Shown here piece after piece: positions 50,424 through 58,860 of a DNA stretch of 64,000 bases. A program made the translations under genes and the position numbers. Source of the DNA: Flavobacterium sp. LHD-80 (GTDB lineage: Bacteria; Bacteroidota; Bacteroidia; Flavobacteriales; Flavobacteriaceae); NCBI RefSeq assembly GCF_030929605.1, contig NZ_JAVFVS010000013.1, positions 186,001 to 250,000 of the forward strand. The letters run 5' to 3'. The notes under the pieces were generated by a model. It did no database searches. It was not told the origin of the DNA and saw only the letters and a list, made by a program, of their open reading frames with translations. Every line of letters starts with the position of its first letter. Within the stretch, counting starts at the first letter, position 1.

Positions 50424-50892
50424 CATCGATGATTTTGTAAAAAGACTGGAAACTATACTGGATTATTATGGCATAAATGCCTCTTCGTTTGCCGACAGAA
50501 TTGGCGTGCAACGTTCTAGTATGTCTCATCTCCTATCTGGCCGAAACAAACCAAGCTTGGATTTTGTCATGAAAATTCTTGAAGTTTTTCCTGATGTTGA
50601 TTTGTATTGGCTGCTAAATGGAAAGGGAAATTTTCCAAAAAGTACTGACGAAATTTCAATCCCAAAAGTCATTTCGAATAGTGAAATTGAAAACAGCGTC
50701 TCTCCTACTTTGTTCAATGAAGATTTTACTGGAGCTGATTTATTTTCCGAGATAAGTTATAAAGGAGAAAATATTGAAGAGACAAAAAAAAACGATGTTG
50801 AAAAAAAGTCGTTTTTTTCTTCTGAAGAAAAAGAAATTGAGAAAATCGTGTTTTTTTATAAAAACGGGACATTTAAGGTATATGCCCCGTAA
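50416..50892 (+). CDS. XRE-family transcriptional regulator, probably autoregulated
   Basis: A 158-residue DNA-binding protein. Residues 4-66 form a Cro/C1-type helix-turn-helix (FVKRLETILDYYGINASSFADRIGVQRSSMSHLLSGRNKPSLDFVMKILEVFPDVDLYWLLNGKG). The C-terminal 90 residues are polar and low in complexity and could be a dimerisation or ligand part; no known domain is recognised. The palindromes upstream fit a dimeric binder with a repressor-like layout. The M14 carboxypeptidase gene diverges from the other side of the same array. No integrase or phage genes accompany it, so it is not an obvious prophage repressor. Confidence 0.85.
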   Translation: MVNIDDFVKRLETILDYYGINASSFADRIGVQRSSMSHLLSGRNKPSLDFVMKILEVFPDVDLYWLLNGKGNFPKSTDEISIPKVISNSEIENSVSPTLFNEDFTGADLFSEISYKGENIEETKKNDVEKKSFFSSEEKEIEKIVFFYKNGTFKVYAP

Positions 50893-50975
50893 TTCAGAAA
50901 TTTTGCGTATTTGAAAATTTTCAAAATTATTTTTCATTTAAGCGATTCTCACGCATCTGAAAAAATATTGAGATT

Positions 50976-51527
50976 TTAGACTTGCAATCCGTTTTCAGGA
51001 ATTTTACCTACTACTCCTTTATAATGCATTTTTAAAATTTCCCAATCGGCTTCATAATTTCCTGTCGGAAAAAATGGTGCTCCTAAATTAACTTCTTTCT
51101 TTCCCCAATCAAAAGCAACAGGAACAATTGGAACATTTGCTTTAAGCGCAATATAATAAAAACCAGTTTTGATTTCGGTTACACCTTTTCGGGTTCCTTC
51201 TGGAGCAACGGCCAAACGGAAAGTTTCTTTGCGATCAAAAATTGCTGCAATTGAATCTACTTTATTCAATCCGCCAGTTCGATCAAGCGGTTCACCTCCA
51301 ACATTTCTAAAATAATAACCAAACGGAAATTTGAACAATTCTTTCTTCCCTACCCAATTCATTTCCAAACCAGAAATTCCTCTCGTAAATATACCAATAT
51401 AAAAATCATGATTGCTAGTATGTGGCATCACCATGAGAATGCCTTTTTTTACATTAGCATTTTCTATTCCCTTTATTTTCCAGCCCATCAGCTTAAAGAA
51501 GATGAATTTATATAACTGTTTTTTCAT
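50976..51527 (-). CDS. PlsC-type acyltransferase
   Basis: A 183-residue lysophospholipid acyltransferase-fold protein. The catalytic HX4D is PHTSNHDFY, then the substrate site VGKKELFKFPFGYYFRNVGGEPLDR and the PEGTRK motif (VAPEGTRKGVTEIKTGFYYIALKANVPIVPVAFD). The family acylates 1-acyl-sn-glycerol-3-phosphate or similar lysolipids at the membrane. Size is at the short end and the N-terminus lacks a clear membrane helix. It is divergent from the spermidine-synthase-like gene; both have TATTTTTG -7 boxes in the intervening 66 bp. Confidence 0.86.
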   Translation of the reverse strand: MKKQLYKFIFFKLMGWKIKGIENANVKKGILMVMPHTSNHDFYIGIFTRGISGLEMNWVGKKELFKFPFGYYFRNVGGEPLDRTGGLNKVDSIAAIFDRKETFRLAVAPEGTRKGVTEIKTGFYYIALKANVPIVPVAFDWGKKEVNLGAPFFPTGNYEADWEILKMHYKGVVGKIPENGLQV

Positions 51528-51546
51528 TAAAAATTTATTATTTCTG

Positions 51547-51576
51547 CAAAAATAAAAGATTTAAAATGTATTTTTG
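51547..51576. promoter_or_regulatory. Divergent -7 boxes between the acyltransferase and spermidine-synthase-like genes
   Basis: TATTTTTG on the minus strand (51547-51554) faces the acyltransferase gene, and TATTTTTG on the plus strand (51569-51576) faces the gene at 51594. The -33 elements are not clear. Confidence 0.55.
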
Positions 51577-51593
51577 AGTAAAAGCCTTATAAA

Positions 51594-52259
51594 ATGATTC
51601 AAAAACTATTCAGTTACCTAATTCCCATAAAAATTTTCAAAAAAAAATCGGCTCGAAGCAAAACAATCGAGGTTACTTGGGCAAATGGTGAATTGGTTTT
51701 AGATTCTGAAAACACGAATTATTCTTATGGAAGTCTGCAGCGTATATTAAGATACGGCTTGCGAAATATTGGTTATCCTACTATTTTAGAAATGAATAAT
51801 ATTTTAGTATTAGGTGTTGCTGGTGGCAGTGTGATAAAAACTTTAGTAGATGAAATTGAATATAAAGGTAAAATTACCGGAGTCGAAATAGATCCTGAAA
51901 TGATTCAGATTGCTAATCAGTATTTTAATTTAAATGAAATCAAACAGCTTGAATTAGTTATAGATGATGCCTTTGAGTTTGTTTTAAAAACAAAAGAGAA
52001 ATACGATTTAATTATAATTGATATTTTTGAAGATATCAAAATGCCAAATTTCCTGTTTGAACGTTTTTTTAGCGAACGTGTCTGCTCCTTATTAAACAAT
52101 CAAGGTTTTGTACTTTTTAATACCATGATTTTAGATGAAGCACATAATGTTAGAAATAGGAAGTACATATCAGAAATAAATCCTAAATTGTTTTCCTCAA
52201 AAATGCTGCCTCGCATTGAGGTTCATAATGAATTAATTATTATAGAAAAAGTAGCTTAA
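51594..52259 (+). CDS. Spermidine-synthase-fold methyltransferase-like protein
   Basis: A 221-residue Rossmann protein of the spermidine-synthase fold: IEVTWANGELVLDSENTNYSYGSLQRILRYGL, the nucleotide motif NILVLGVAGGSVIKTLVDE, VEIDPEMIQIANQYFNL, LIIIDIFEDIKMPNFLFERFF, and a final strand pair. The aminopropyl-transferase region with the two conserved Asp residues and the N-terminal tetramer domain are shortened, so it may not make spermidine. It could act on another acceptor. Together with the M23 peptidase 12 bp downstream it starts a cluster of envelope genes. Confidence 0.75.
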   Translation: MIQKLFSYLIPIKIFKKKSARSKTIEVTWANGELVLDSENTNYSYGSLQRILRYGLRNIGYPTILEMNNILVLGVAGGSVIKTLVDEIEYKGKITGVEIDPEMIQIANQYFNLNEIKQLELVIDDAFEFVLKTKEKYDLIIIDIFEDIKMPNFLFERFFSERVCSLLNNQGFVLFNTMILDEAHNVRNRKYISEINPKLFSSKMLPRIEVHNELIIIEKVA

Positions 52260-52270
52260 ATTTTATTTTT

Positions 52271-52948
52271 ATGAAACCCCTTTCCGCAATTTTAAACGCC
52301 TTACCACCTACTAAAATCATTGATTCAAGTATTGATTTTTCAAAGTACATTCCTTTAGATTTATCAGCCAATAATGACGAATTAATGGACAGCCGACCAG
52401 AAAATGCCGCCGAATTTGAAATTTTTATTTCAGATTATTTATCAAAAAATAATGCCGAAGTAGCGTTTGGTGGTTACATTGAAGGTCGAACCTTATATAA
52501 AAGGAGTACCATTTTTAGAAATGATTCTATTCCAGAACGAAATATTCATATTGGTTTAGATTTATGGACAAAAGTGGGCACCACTGTTCATGCTCCGCTT
52601 GACGGCAAAGTGCATAGTTTTAAAAATAATGTTGGTTTAGGCGATTATGGACCAACGATTATTTTGGAACATGAAATACAAAATGAAAAATTTTATACTT
52701 TATACGGACATTTATCGTTAGAAAGTTTAGACGACTTAAGCGTTGGGAAATTTTTTAAAAAAGGAGAACAAATTGCAACTCTAGGCAATGCCACTGTAAA
52801 TGGTGATTATGCACCGCATGTTCACTTTCAGATTATTCAAAATATTGAAGATTTTTGGGGAGATTATCCCGGAGTATGCAATTCAAGAGATCTTAATTTT
52901 TATATAGAAAATTGTCCCGACCCCAATTTATTATTAAAAATAACATAA
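52271..52948 (+). CDS. M23-family metallopeptidase domain protein (LytM-like)
   Basis: A 225-residue protein with a C-terminal LytM/M23 domain: NIHIGLDLWTKVGTTVHAPLDGKV carries the first His and Asp ligands, then ILEHEIQNEKFYTLYGHLS and HVHFQIIQN with the His-x-His pair. The N-terminal half is unassigned. M23 enzymes cut peptidoglycan cross-bridges or act as inactive scaffolds; here the metal ligands look intact. There is no signal peptide, so either it is exported another way or the start is wrong. It lies in a run of five co-directional genes with gaps of 6-53 bp. Confidence 0.85.
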   Translation: MKPLSAILNALPPTKIIDSSIDFSKYIPLDLSANNDELMDSRPENAAEFEIFISDYLSKNNAEVAFGGYIEGRTLYKRSTIFRNDSIPERNIHIGLDLWTKVGTTVHAPLDGKVHSFKNNVGLGDYGPTIILEHEIQNEKFYTLYGHLSLESLDDLSVGKFFKKGEQIATLGNATVNGDYAPHVHFQIIQNIEDFWGDYPGVCNSRDLNFYIENCPDPNLLLKIT

Positions 52949-52954
52949 ATAGTT

Positions 52955-53428
52955 ATGAAGAAAGCAGGATTGATTATATGTTTGTTGTTGCTTATAGGAT
53001 GCAAATCAAAAACGGTCAGCAGAGATACTGACGATTTGAAAATTAAAAAAATTGCAGTTTCTGATATTAATTCGAACCAGCAAAAAAAGGCATACGAATT
53101 AGGCAAACGTGTTTTGGAAACCTGCAATACTTCAAAATTTAAACCATTTAATGAGACGGAAGTAACCAAATCAGTAATGGAAAATACAACTGAAGAAAGA
53201 CTTACTAAAACTTGTACAAGATTTAGGCAGTATTATGGAAGTTTTATTGATTTGAAGCTAGATGGCGTTTATAAAACCAAACAAGAAGTTATTTATCGTT
53301 ATCATGCTTTGTACTCTAAAAAAGTAGCAAATAAAGAACTTCGAGTTTTTGTAGATGAAAATAATTTGATTTCTGCCATAAAATCTATGGATTGGGATGA
53401 AAAATTTGATGCTAAAATAACCGAATAA
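52955..53428 (+). CDS. Lipoprotein of unknown function
   Basis: A 157-residue lipoprotein with signal MKKAGLIICLLLLIGC (Cys16) followed by KSKTVSRD. The rest is polar with no recognised domain; the segment YGSFIDLKLDGVYKTKQEVIYRYHALY has a beta-sheet character. The gene lies 6 bp after the M23 peptidase and 10 bp before the next secreted protein, so it belongs to that operon and probably works at the envelope. Codon use and start are normal. Confidence 0.78.
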   Translation: MKKAGLIICLLLLIGCKSKTVSRDTDDLKIKKIAVSDINSNQQKKAYELGKRVLETCNTSKFKPFNETEVTKSVMENTTEERLTKTCTRFRQYYGSFIDLKLDGVYKTKQEVIYRYHALYSKKVANKELRVFVDENNLISAIKSMDWDEKFDAKITE

Positions 53429-53438
53429 CAAAAAATAT

Positions 53439-53963
53439 ATGAGTCTAAAAATACCGCTGTTTTTATTATTGTTGATTACAAACTTTGCCAATGCGCAGGA
53501 AACCATTAGTGTAAAAGGCTCAAAACCTTATCCGGCAACGCAGAATTATATTTTTATCTGCGAAAAATATGCTTTCTCAGGCGAAACAAATGTTCAAATT
53601 GCAAAAACAGAAAAAGGCGGCATTTTAAAACTAACCATTGCTACAGCAAATAATCAGTCCAGAATTTCTGGAGGCGTTTATGTAGATTTGGCAAATGGTG
53701 ACGTGATTCCGTGTGTTGACAAAAATGTCAAAGAAAGTACAGACGGAAAAACAACGGCCTATTATTACTTCACTCCGGCCGAAATGGCCAAACTTAAAAA
53801 AACAGATATTCAGGCAATCCGATTTATTATTGCAGGGACCTCAAATTCATTTGGAAACCAAACTGGGTATTTTACTGCTGTGAACAGAAGTTCTTATTTT
53901 TCAACGGCATACGACAAATCAAAAAAGACTTTTGATACAGCAAAAGAAATTAGCGTTTTATAA
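53439..53963 (+). CDS. Secreted protein of unknown function
   Basis: A 174-residue exported protein with signal MSLKIPLFLLLLITNFANA. The mature part has beta-rich segments (ILKLTIATANNQSRISGGVYVDLANGDVIPC, AIRFIIAGTSNSFGNQTGYFTAVN) and two cysteines that could form a disulfide. No family recognised. It is in the operon with the lipoprotein (10 bp gap) and the NTF2-like protein that follows at 53 bp. Confidence 0.75.
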   Translation: MSLKIPLFLLLLITNFANAQETISVKGSKPYPATQNYIFICEKYAFSGETNVQIAKTEKGGILKLTIATANNQSRISGGVYVDLANGDVIPCVDKNVKESTDGKTTAYYYFTPAEMAKLKKTDIQAIRFIIAGTSNSFGNQTGYFTAVNRSSYFSTAYDKSKKTFDTAKEISVL

Positions 53964-54015
53964 AGAAAAAACTTAAGATAATAAATATTATATTTATACT
54001 CTAATTAAAAGCTAC

Positions 54016-54486
54016 ATGAACGCCAACGAAAGTTTAATTACAAAATTTTATACCGCTTTTGCAAACGCCGATGCCAAAACAATGAGCGAATGCTATCATC
54101 CAAAAGTTCATTTTATAGATCCCGCTTTTGGTTTACTTAAAGAGGAGCAAGTTTCACAAATGTGGGAAATGCTTATTTTAAAAAGTAAAGGCAATATAAA
54201 AATTGAATTTTCAGATGTAAAAGCCGATGAATTTTCTGGATCAGCAAGATGGGTGGCTACTTACAATTTTAGCAAAACCAATAGAAAAGTGATTAATCGT
54301 ATTTTTGCTGAATTTGTTTTTCAAGACGGATTAATTATCAAACATACTGATAATTTTGATGTATGGAAATGGTCTAAACAAGCTTTTGGAGTAACCGGTT
54401 ATTTATTAGGATGGACAGGTTTTTTTCACAACAAAATTCAAGAACAGGCTTTGCTCTCTCTTAAAAAGTTCCAGCAATCCAAATAA
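54016..54486 (+). CDS. NTF2/SnoaL-like protein
   Basis: A 156-residue cone-shaped alpha+beta protein of the NTF2/SnoaL superfamily: LITKFYTAFANADAKTMSECYHPKVHFIDPAFGLLKEEQVSQMWEML at the N-terminus and FSDVKADEFSGSARWVATYNFSKTNRKVINRIFAEFVFQDGLIIKHTDNFDVWKW. The family includes polyketide cyclases, isomerases and binding proteins, and the catalytic residues are not identifiable. It is the last gene of the envelope cluster. The 143 bp to the permease gene are AT-rich with no gene. Confidence 0.82.
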   Translation: MNANESLITKFYTAFANADAKTMSECYHPKVHFIDPAFGLLKEEQVSQMWEMLILKSKGNIKIEFSDVKADEFSGSARWVATYNFSKTNRKVINRIFAEFVFQDGLIIKHTDNFDVWKWSKQAFGVTGYLLGWTGFFHNKIQEQALLSLKKFQQSK

Positions 54487-54629
54487 TCTTCGTAACTTGA
54501 GTATTCAAATTTCAGATTAACTTGATATAATTCGGTTTCAAATTCCAAGAAACTGTCCGCAGAATAAAGATTTTAAATAATTTGTTGCTGTTAATTATAA
54601 AGTAAATCATGTTGTAATCTTGAATAATC

Positions 54630-56372
54630 ATGAAAGAAATTGTACACAAAAAATTAAACCAGTTACAGGCAACAGCCATTTGTGGTAACGATATCAGTTC
54701 TTCTTGCCTTTATGTTTCGGCGCTTACTATATTATATGCCGGTCAATATGCATGGATTTCTTTATTAATTGTAGCAGTTGTTTTATTTCTTTTCCGAAAA
54801 ATTTATGGCGAAGTTGTTGGCGCAATTCCTTTAAATGGTGGAGCTTACAATGTTTTATTAAATACTTCAACAAAAAAACTAGCCTCTCTTGCTGCAACAT
54901 TAACCGTTTTGTCTTACATGGCAACCGCGGTAATTTCAGCTTCAGAGGGAATGCATTATTTACATGGAATTTTCGAAGGCTTAAATGTAACAATCGCAAC
55001 AGTCGTCATCTTGATTTTATTTACATTTCTAGCAATTTTAGGAATTGGAGAATCCGCTTTTGTTGCCGTAATCATTTTTGTTACTCATATTACGACTCTA
55101 ACCCTTTTGGTTCTTGCATCAATTTGGTTTTTATTTTCTCATGGTCTTGAAACTTTTCACATAAATTGGCAGACGCCACTCGCGACAGGAAATATCAAAA
55201 CGGCACTCTTTCTCGGATTTTCTGCAGCGATGCTCGGAATTTCGGGTTTTGAAAGTTCTGCAAATTTTGTAGAAGAACAAGAACACGGAATTTTCCCAAA
55301 AACACTCCGTAATATGTGGGGAATCGTTAGTTTTTTTAATCCAGCAATTGCAATCTTATTAATTAGTGTGATTCCGTTAAGCGAAGTGGGCGAAAACAAA
55401 GAATCACTTTTAGCCCATTTAGGTGAAACAACTGGCGGTTCATGGTTAGCTTGGTTAATTTCTATCGATGCCGTTTTAGTTTTATGCGGAGCCGTATTAA
55501 CTTCATTTGTAGGTGTTTCGGGACTTTTAAACAGAATGACTTTAGACCGAATTCTACCAAACTATTTCTTGAAACAAAATAAAAGAGGTTCTCATTACAG
55601 AATCGTAATCAGTTTTTTAATTCTTTGTATTTCAGTACTTTTTGCCACACAAGGACATTTAGAATCACTCGCTGGCGTTTATACTTTTTCATTTCTGGCA
55701 GTAATGGCGCTCTTCGGAATCGGGAATTTATTATTGAAATTCAAGCGCCGAAAACTCCCACGACCAGAGCGTGCCCGTGGCATTGCAGTTGTCACAGCAG
55801 TTATTTTTGTAATTGCAGCATTTATTGGCAACATGGAACTAAACATTAATGCCTTTTATACCTTTTTAAAATACATGGTTCCGTCCTTGCTTTTTATTGG
55901 AATAATGCTCAATCGCGTTGCACTTATCAAACTTCTTATCGAAGCGCTCGAATATTTCTATCAGCCTTTGCGCCGAATGGTAATTTTGAGTAATCGCTAT
56001 CTCCAAAATTTAAGCATAAAAATTAATTCTCAGGAATTTGTGTTTTTTACCAAAGGCGATGACATTGCGATGCTGAATAAAGTGTTGCAATATGTTGAAA
56101 ATAATGAAACCACGAAAAAACTAAAAATTGTCCACGTCAAAAATGATGGAACAAACAACGAAGCTTTAAAAAAAGATCTGGAAGTTTTAGACCGAGCCTA
56201 CGACGGCATTGACATCGAATACATAGAATTAAAAGGTACATTTGGCCCTGATCTTATCGATGAGCTTTCAAAAAAATGGAACATTCCAAAAAACTTCATG
56301 TTTATCGCTTCACCCGGAAACAAATTCTCTTACCGAGTTTCAGATCTAGGCGGCGTACGATTAATTATGTAA
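54630..56372 (+). CDS. APC-family amino-acid permease with C-terminal cytosolic domain
   Basis: A 580-residue transporter of the APC superfamily with about twelve membrane helices (residues 20-450). Marks are ATAICGNDISSSCLYVSAL, VVGAIPLNGGAYNVLLNTSTKKLASLAATLTVLSYMATAVISASEG, FLGFSAAMLGISGFESSANFVEEQ and VLTSFVGVSGLLNRMTLDRILPNYFL. The final 120 residues (EFVFFTKGDDIAMLNKVLQYVENNETTKKLKIVHV..) form a soluble, possibly USP-like alpha/beta domain that may sense nucleotides. Substrate is unknown. The downstream gene is convergent, on the opposite strand. Confidence 0.88.
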   Translation: MKEIVHKKLNQLQATAICGNDISSSCLYVSALTILYAGQYAWISLLIVAVVLFLFRKIYGEVVGAIPLNGGAYNVLLNTSTKKLASLAATLTVLSYMATAVISASEGMHYLHGIFEGLNVTIATVVILILFTFLAILGIGESAFVAVIIFVTHITTLTLLVLASIWFLFSHGLETFHINWQTPLATGNIKTALFLGFSAAMLGISGFESSANFVEEQEHGIFPKTLRNMWGIVSFFNPAIAILLISVIPLSEVGENKESLLAHLGETTGGSWLAWLISIDAVLVLCGAVLTSFVGVSGLLNRMTLDRILPNYFLKQNKRGSHYRIVISFLILCISVLFATQGHLESLAGVYTFSFLAVMALFGIGNLLLKFKRRKLPRPERARGIAVVTAVIFVIAAFIGNMELNINAFYTFLKYMVPSLLFIGIMLNRVALIKLLIEALEYFYQPLRRMVILSNRYLQNLSIKINSQEFVFFTKGDDIAMLNKVLQYVENNETTKKLKIVHVKNDGTNNEALKKDLEVLDRAYDGIDIEYIELKGTFGPDLIDELSKKWNIPKNFMFIASPGNKFSYRVSDLGGVRLIM

Positions 56373-56380
56373 TTTTTTTA

Positions 56381-56491
56381 AAGGAGCAGAAACATCAGTT
56401 TTTTCAAGACGTAAAGTCCCGCTATCCGTTACAATCTTTTGTACTGAACCCCATTACAAAAGGATTTCCACTTCTATCGGGGCTAAGCTAG
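56381..56491. repeat. GC-richer intergenic block, possible dispersed element
   Basis: This 111-bp block reads AAGGAGCAGAAACATCAG, then GTCCCGCTATCCGTTACAAT, later GGATTTCCACTTCTATCGG, and ends CTAAGCTAG. Its base composition and lack of codon structure differ from the adjoining gene ends. I recall similar blocks in other flavobacterial intergenic regions but could not check it. An open frame through it is not a gene. Confidence 0.45.
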
Positions 56492-56516
56492 AAGTATCTT
56501 TTTCATAAGAAACAAC

Positions 56517-56549
56517 AAACCCGACAGGTTTTAAAAACCTATCGGGTTT
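56517..56549. repeat. 33-bp palindrome AAACCCGACAGGTTTT..., second copy
   Basis: Same element as 36894-36926, with arms AAACCCGACAGGTTTT and AAACCTATCGGGTTT. Confidence 0.85.
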
Positions 56550-56562
56550 ATGATATTAAAAA

Positions 56563-56604
56563 TTTGCGTCCTTTGCGTAATTCTTTGTGAACATTGCGGT
56601 TAAA
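56563..56604. repeat. Degenerate copy of the 4279-4515 palindromic element
   Basis: TTTGCGTCCTTTGCGTAATT followed by TGCGGTTAAA resembles the right arm of the repeats at 4279-4515, without the paired left arm. Confidence 0.55.
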
Positions 56605-56612
56605 CCAAAATC

Positions 56613-58100
56613 TTACGATTTAAACCAGCTTTCCACTAATTCATCTTCAAACGAAGTTGCGTTTTTATGAACAAACTCATTTGTGTTTTTATTATAAGAA
56701 TAATCTAAAGCCCAAGTTTCGTGGTTTTTAGCTAATTCTTTAATGCTATCACACACATAAGCAATTTCATCATCAGTCGTCGTTGGGTGAATTGACATTC
56801 TAATCCATCCCGGTTTTTTGATCAAATCACCAATCGTAATTTCATTAACCAGTTTATTTGACGTTTCTTGATCAACATGAAGCAAAAAGTGACCGTAAGT
56901 TCCAGCACAACTGCATCCGCCACGAGTCTGAATTCCGAAACGATCATTAAGTAATTTTACACCTAAATTAAAATGAAGATTTTCGATAAAGAATGAAACA
57001 ACACCTAATCTATCTTTATGCTGACCCGCTAAAATTTTAATATTTTCAACAGGCTCTAATGCACTAAAAACATAATCAACAATTTCGTGCTCGCGTTGCA
57101 AAATGTTTTCAATTCCCATTTCTTCCTTCAGTTCAATTGCAAGCGCCGTTTTTATAACCTGCAAAAATCCTGGAGTTCCGCCATCTTCACGATCTTCAAT
57201 ATTGTCAATATATTTATGTTCACCCCAAGGATTTGTCCAGCTTACGGTTCCTCCACCAGGACAATCGGGAATCATATTATTGTATAATTTTTTATTGAAA
57301 ATCAAAACACCTGAAGTTCCAGGCCCACCTAAAAATTTATGAGGCGAAAAGAAAACTGCATCTAAATATGCTTCCTGATCTGCAGGATGCATATCGATTT
57401 CTACATAAGGTCCTGAACAGGCAAAATCAACAAAACAAACCCCATTATATTGATGCATTAATTTTGCTGCTTCATGAAAAGGAGTTTTCAAACCCGTAAC
57501 ATTTGAACATGAAGTAATCGAAGCAATTTTTATAGTTCTGTCTTTGTATTTTTCTAAAAGCTCTTTTAAATGATACAGACTGAAAAGTCCTTTTTCACAA
57601 GAAGGAATAATTTCAACATCTGCAATTGTCTCTAACCAAGACGTTTGGTTCGAGTGATGTTCCATATGAGAAATAAACACAATTGGTTTTTTCTCATCAG
57701 GAACAGTTGTACAGCTCTTAAGGTTTTCAGGAATTTTCAATCCTAAAATACGCTGAAATTTATTGATAACACCAGTCATTCCAGTTCCATCTGTAATTAA
57801 AACATCATCCTGATTAGCATTTGCATGACGCTTGATAATATGTCTGGCATGATGATATGCTTTTGTCATGGCAGTACCTGACACAGTAGTTTCAGTATGA
57901 GTATTCGCAACAAAAGGTCCAAATTGATTCAAAAGCTTCTCTTCTATCGGGCGATACAGCCTTCCACTGGCAGTCCAATCCGTATAAATGATTTGTTTTT
58001 TGCCATAAGGCGAAGTAAATTCTTGATTTATGCCAACAATATTTTTACGAAAATCCTGAAAATATGTTTCTAAAGTGATGGTACTATTTTTGCTATTCAT
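56613..58100 (-). CDS. Class V aminotransferase-family PLP enzyme (cysteine desulfurase-like)
   Basis: A 495-residue PLP enzyme of fold type I. Marks are YTDWTASGRLYRPIEEKLL, HTETTVSGTAMTKAYHHAR, VFISHMEHHSNQTSW, FVDFACSGPYVEIDMHPADQEAYLDAVFFSPHKFLGGPGTSGVLIF with the Schiff-base Lys in SPHKFLG, and GGCSCAGTYGHFLL near the C-terminus. The Cys-rich loop recalls the catalytic cysteine of desulfurases such as NifS/SufS, though overall it is longer and closer to selenocysteine lyase-like relatives. Reaction uncertain. It is convergent with the permease gene. Confidence 0.83.
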   Translation of the reverse strand: MNSKNSTITLETYFQDFRKNIVGINQEFTSPYGKKQIIYTDWTASGRLYRPIEEKLLNQFGPFVANTHTETTVSGTAMTKAYHHARHIIKRHANANQDDVLITDGTGMTGVINKFQRILGLKIPENLKSCTTVPDEKKPIVFISHMEHHSNQTSWLETIADVEIIPSCEKGLFSLYHLKELLEKYKDRTIKIASITSCSNVTGLKTPFHEAAKLMHQYNGVCFVDFACSGPYVEIDMHPADQEAYLDAVFFSPHKFLGGPGTSGVLIFNKKLYNNMIPDCPGGGTVSWTNPWGEHKYIDNIEDREDGGTPGFLQVIKTALAIELKEEMGIENILQREHEIVDYVFSALEPVENIKILAGQHKDRLGVVSFFIENLHFNLGVKLLNDRFGIQTRGGCSCAGTYGHFLLHVDQETSNKLVNEITIGDLIKKPGWIRMSIHPTTTDDEIAYVCDSIKELAKNHETWALDYSYNKNTNEFVHKNATSFEDELVESWFKS

Positions 58101-58281
58101 TACAGTGAGAGTTTGAATGCAAATATAAAGGCTTTTTTATAAAATTGCGAATTTATCAATTGTAAACTTCAAATATTACATAACCGTTTAGTATATTTAA
58201 CTAAATACACATTATTTTAGCAATTTATCATAATATTCTATCGGATTAATGGGGCAATAGAAACTTAAACAATACAATTCT

Positions 58282-58812
58282 ATGGGAAATTTAGCAACAG
58301 CCACTTTTGGTGGAGGATGTTTTTGGTGTATTGAAGCTGTAATTCAGCGTTTAAATGGAGTAAAATATTTAAAATCAGGATATTCTGGTGGTTTTATTAA
58401 GAATCCGCCGTATCGCGAAGTGTGCACTGGCAGAACCGGACATGCTGAAGTGATACAAGTCACATTTGATCCTGACATAATTTCATATCACGATTTGATT
58501 TTTATATTTATGACAAGTCATGATCCTACCACGCTTAATCGTCAAGGAGCAGATGTTGGTACTCAATACCGTTCGATTATCTTATATCATGATTTAGAGC
58601 AAAAAGAAATTGCTCAGCAAGTTTTTGAAGAGGTAAAACCTTTTTATGATGACAAAATCGTAACAGAACTGACCGCTTTTGACGTGTTTTATGAAGCAGA
58701 AGAAGATCATCAAAACTATTACAATAACAATCAAGATGCGCGTTACTGCCAAATCGTAATCGATCCAAAAGTGCAGAAACTGAAAAAAATGTACGCCGAC
58801 AGGTTAATTTAA
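58282..58812 (+). CDS. msrA: Peptide-methionine (S)-S-oxide reductase
   Basis: A 176-residue MsrA. The catalytic Cys13 is in FGGGCFWCIEAVIQRLNGV, then SGYSGG, the substrate-binding VCTGRTGHAEVIQVTFDPDIISY and HDPTTLNRQGADVGTQYRSIILYH, and the C-terminal resolving-like region of YCQIVIDPKVQKLKK. It reduces methionine-S-sulfoxide in proteins and repairs oxidative damage. Length is normal. It is followed 48 bp later by selO on the same strand, a functionally related redox gene. Confidence 0.95.
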   Translation: MGNLATATFGGGCFWCIEAVIQRLNGVKYLKSGYSGGFIKNPPYREVCTGRTGHAEVIQVTFDPDIISYHDLIFIFMTSHDPTTLNRQGADVGTQYRSIILYHDLEQKEIAQQVFEEVKPFYDDKIVTELTAFDVFYEAEEDHQNYYNNNQDARYCQIVIDPKVQKLKKMYADRLI

Positions 58813-58860
58813 ATTTTTAGCTATTCCCGATATTAATCGAGAATGGCAAAGTAAATACAA

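Noticed and set aside
50416..50892. Prophage repressor
   Set aside because: No phage integrase, structural or lysis genes are in the neighbourhood.
54704..55150. 148-codon open frame inside the APC permease gene
   Set aside because: Overlaps the permease in another frame; Cys/Phe/Arg-rich translation has no family pattern.
56276..56491. 71-codon frame overlapping the permease stop codon
   Set aside because: Covers the intergenic repeat-like block; no conservation pattern and no start context.
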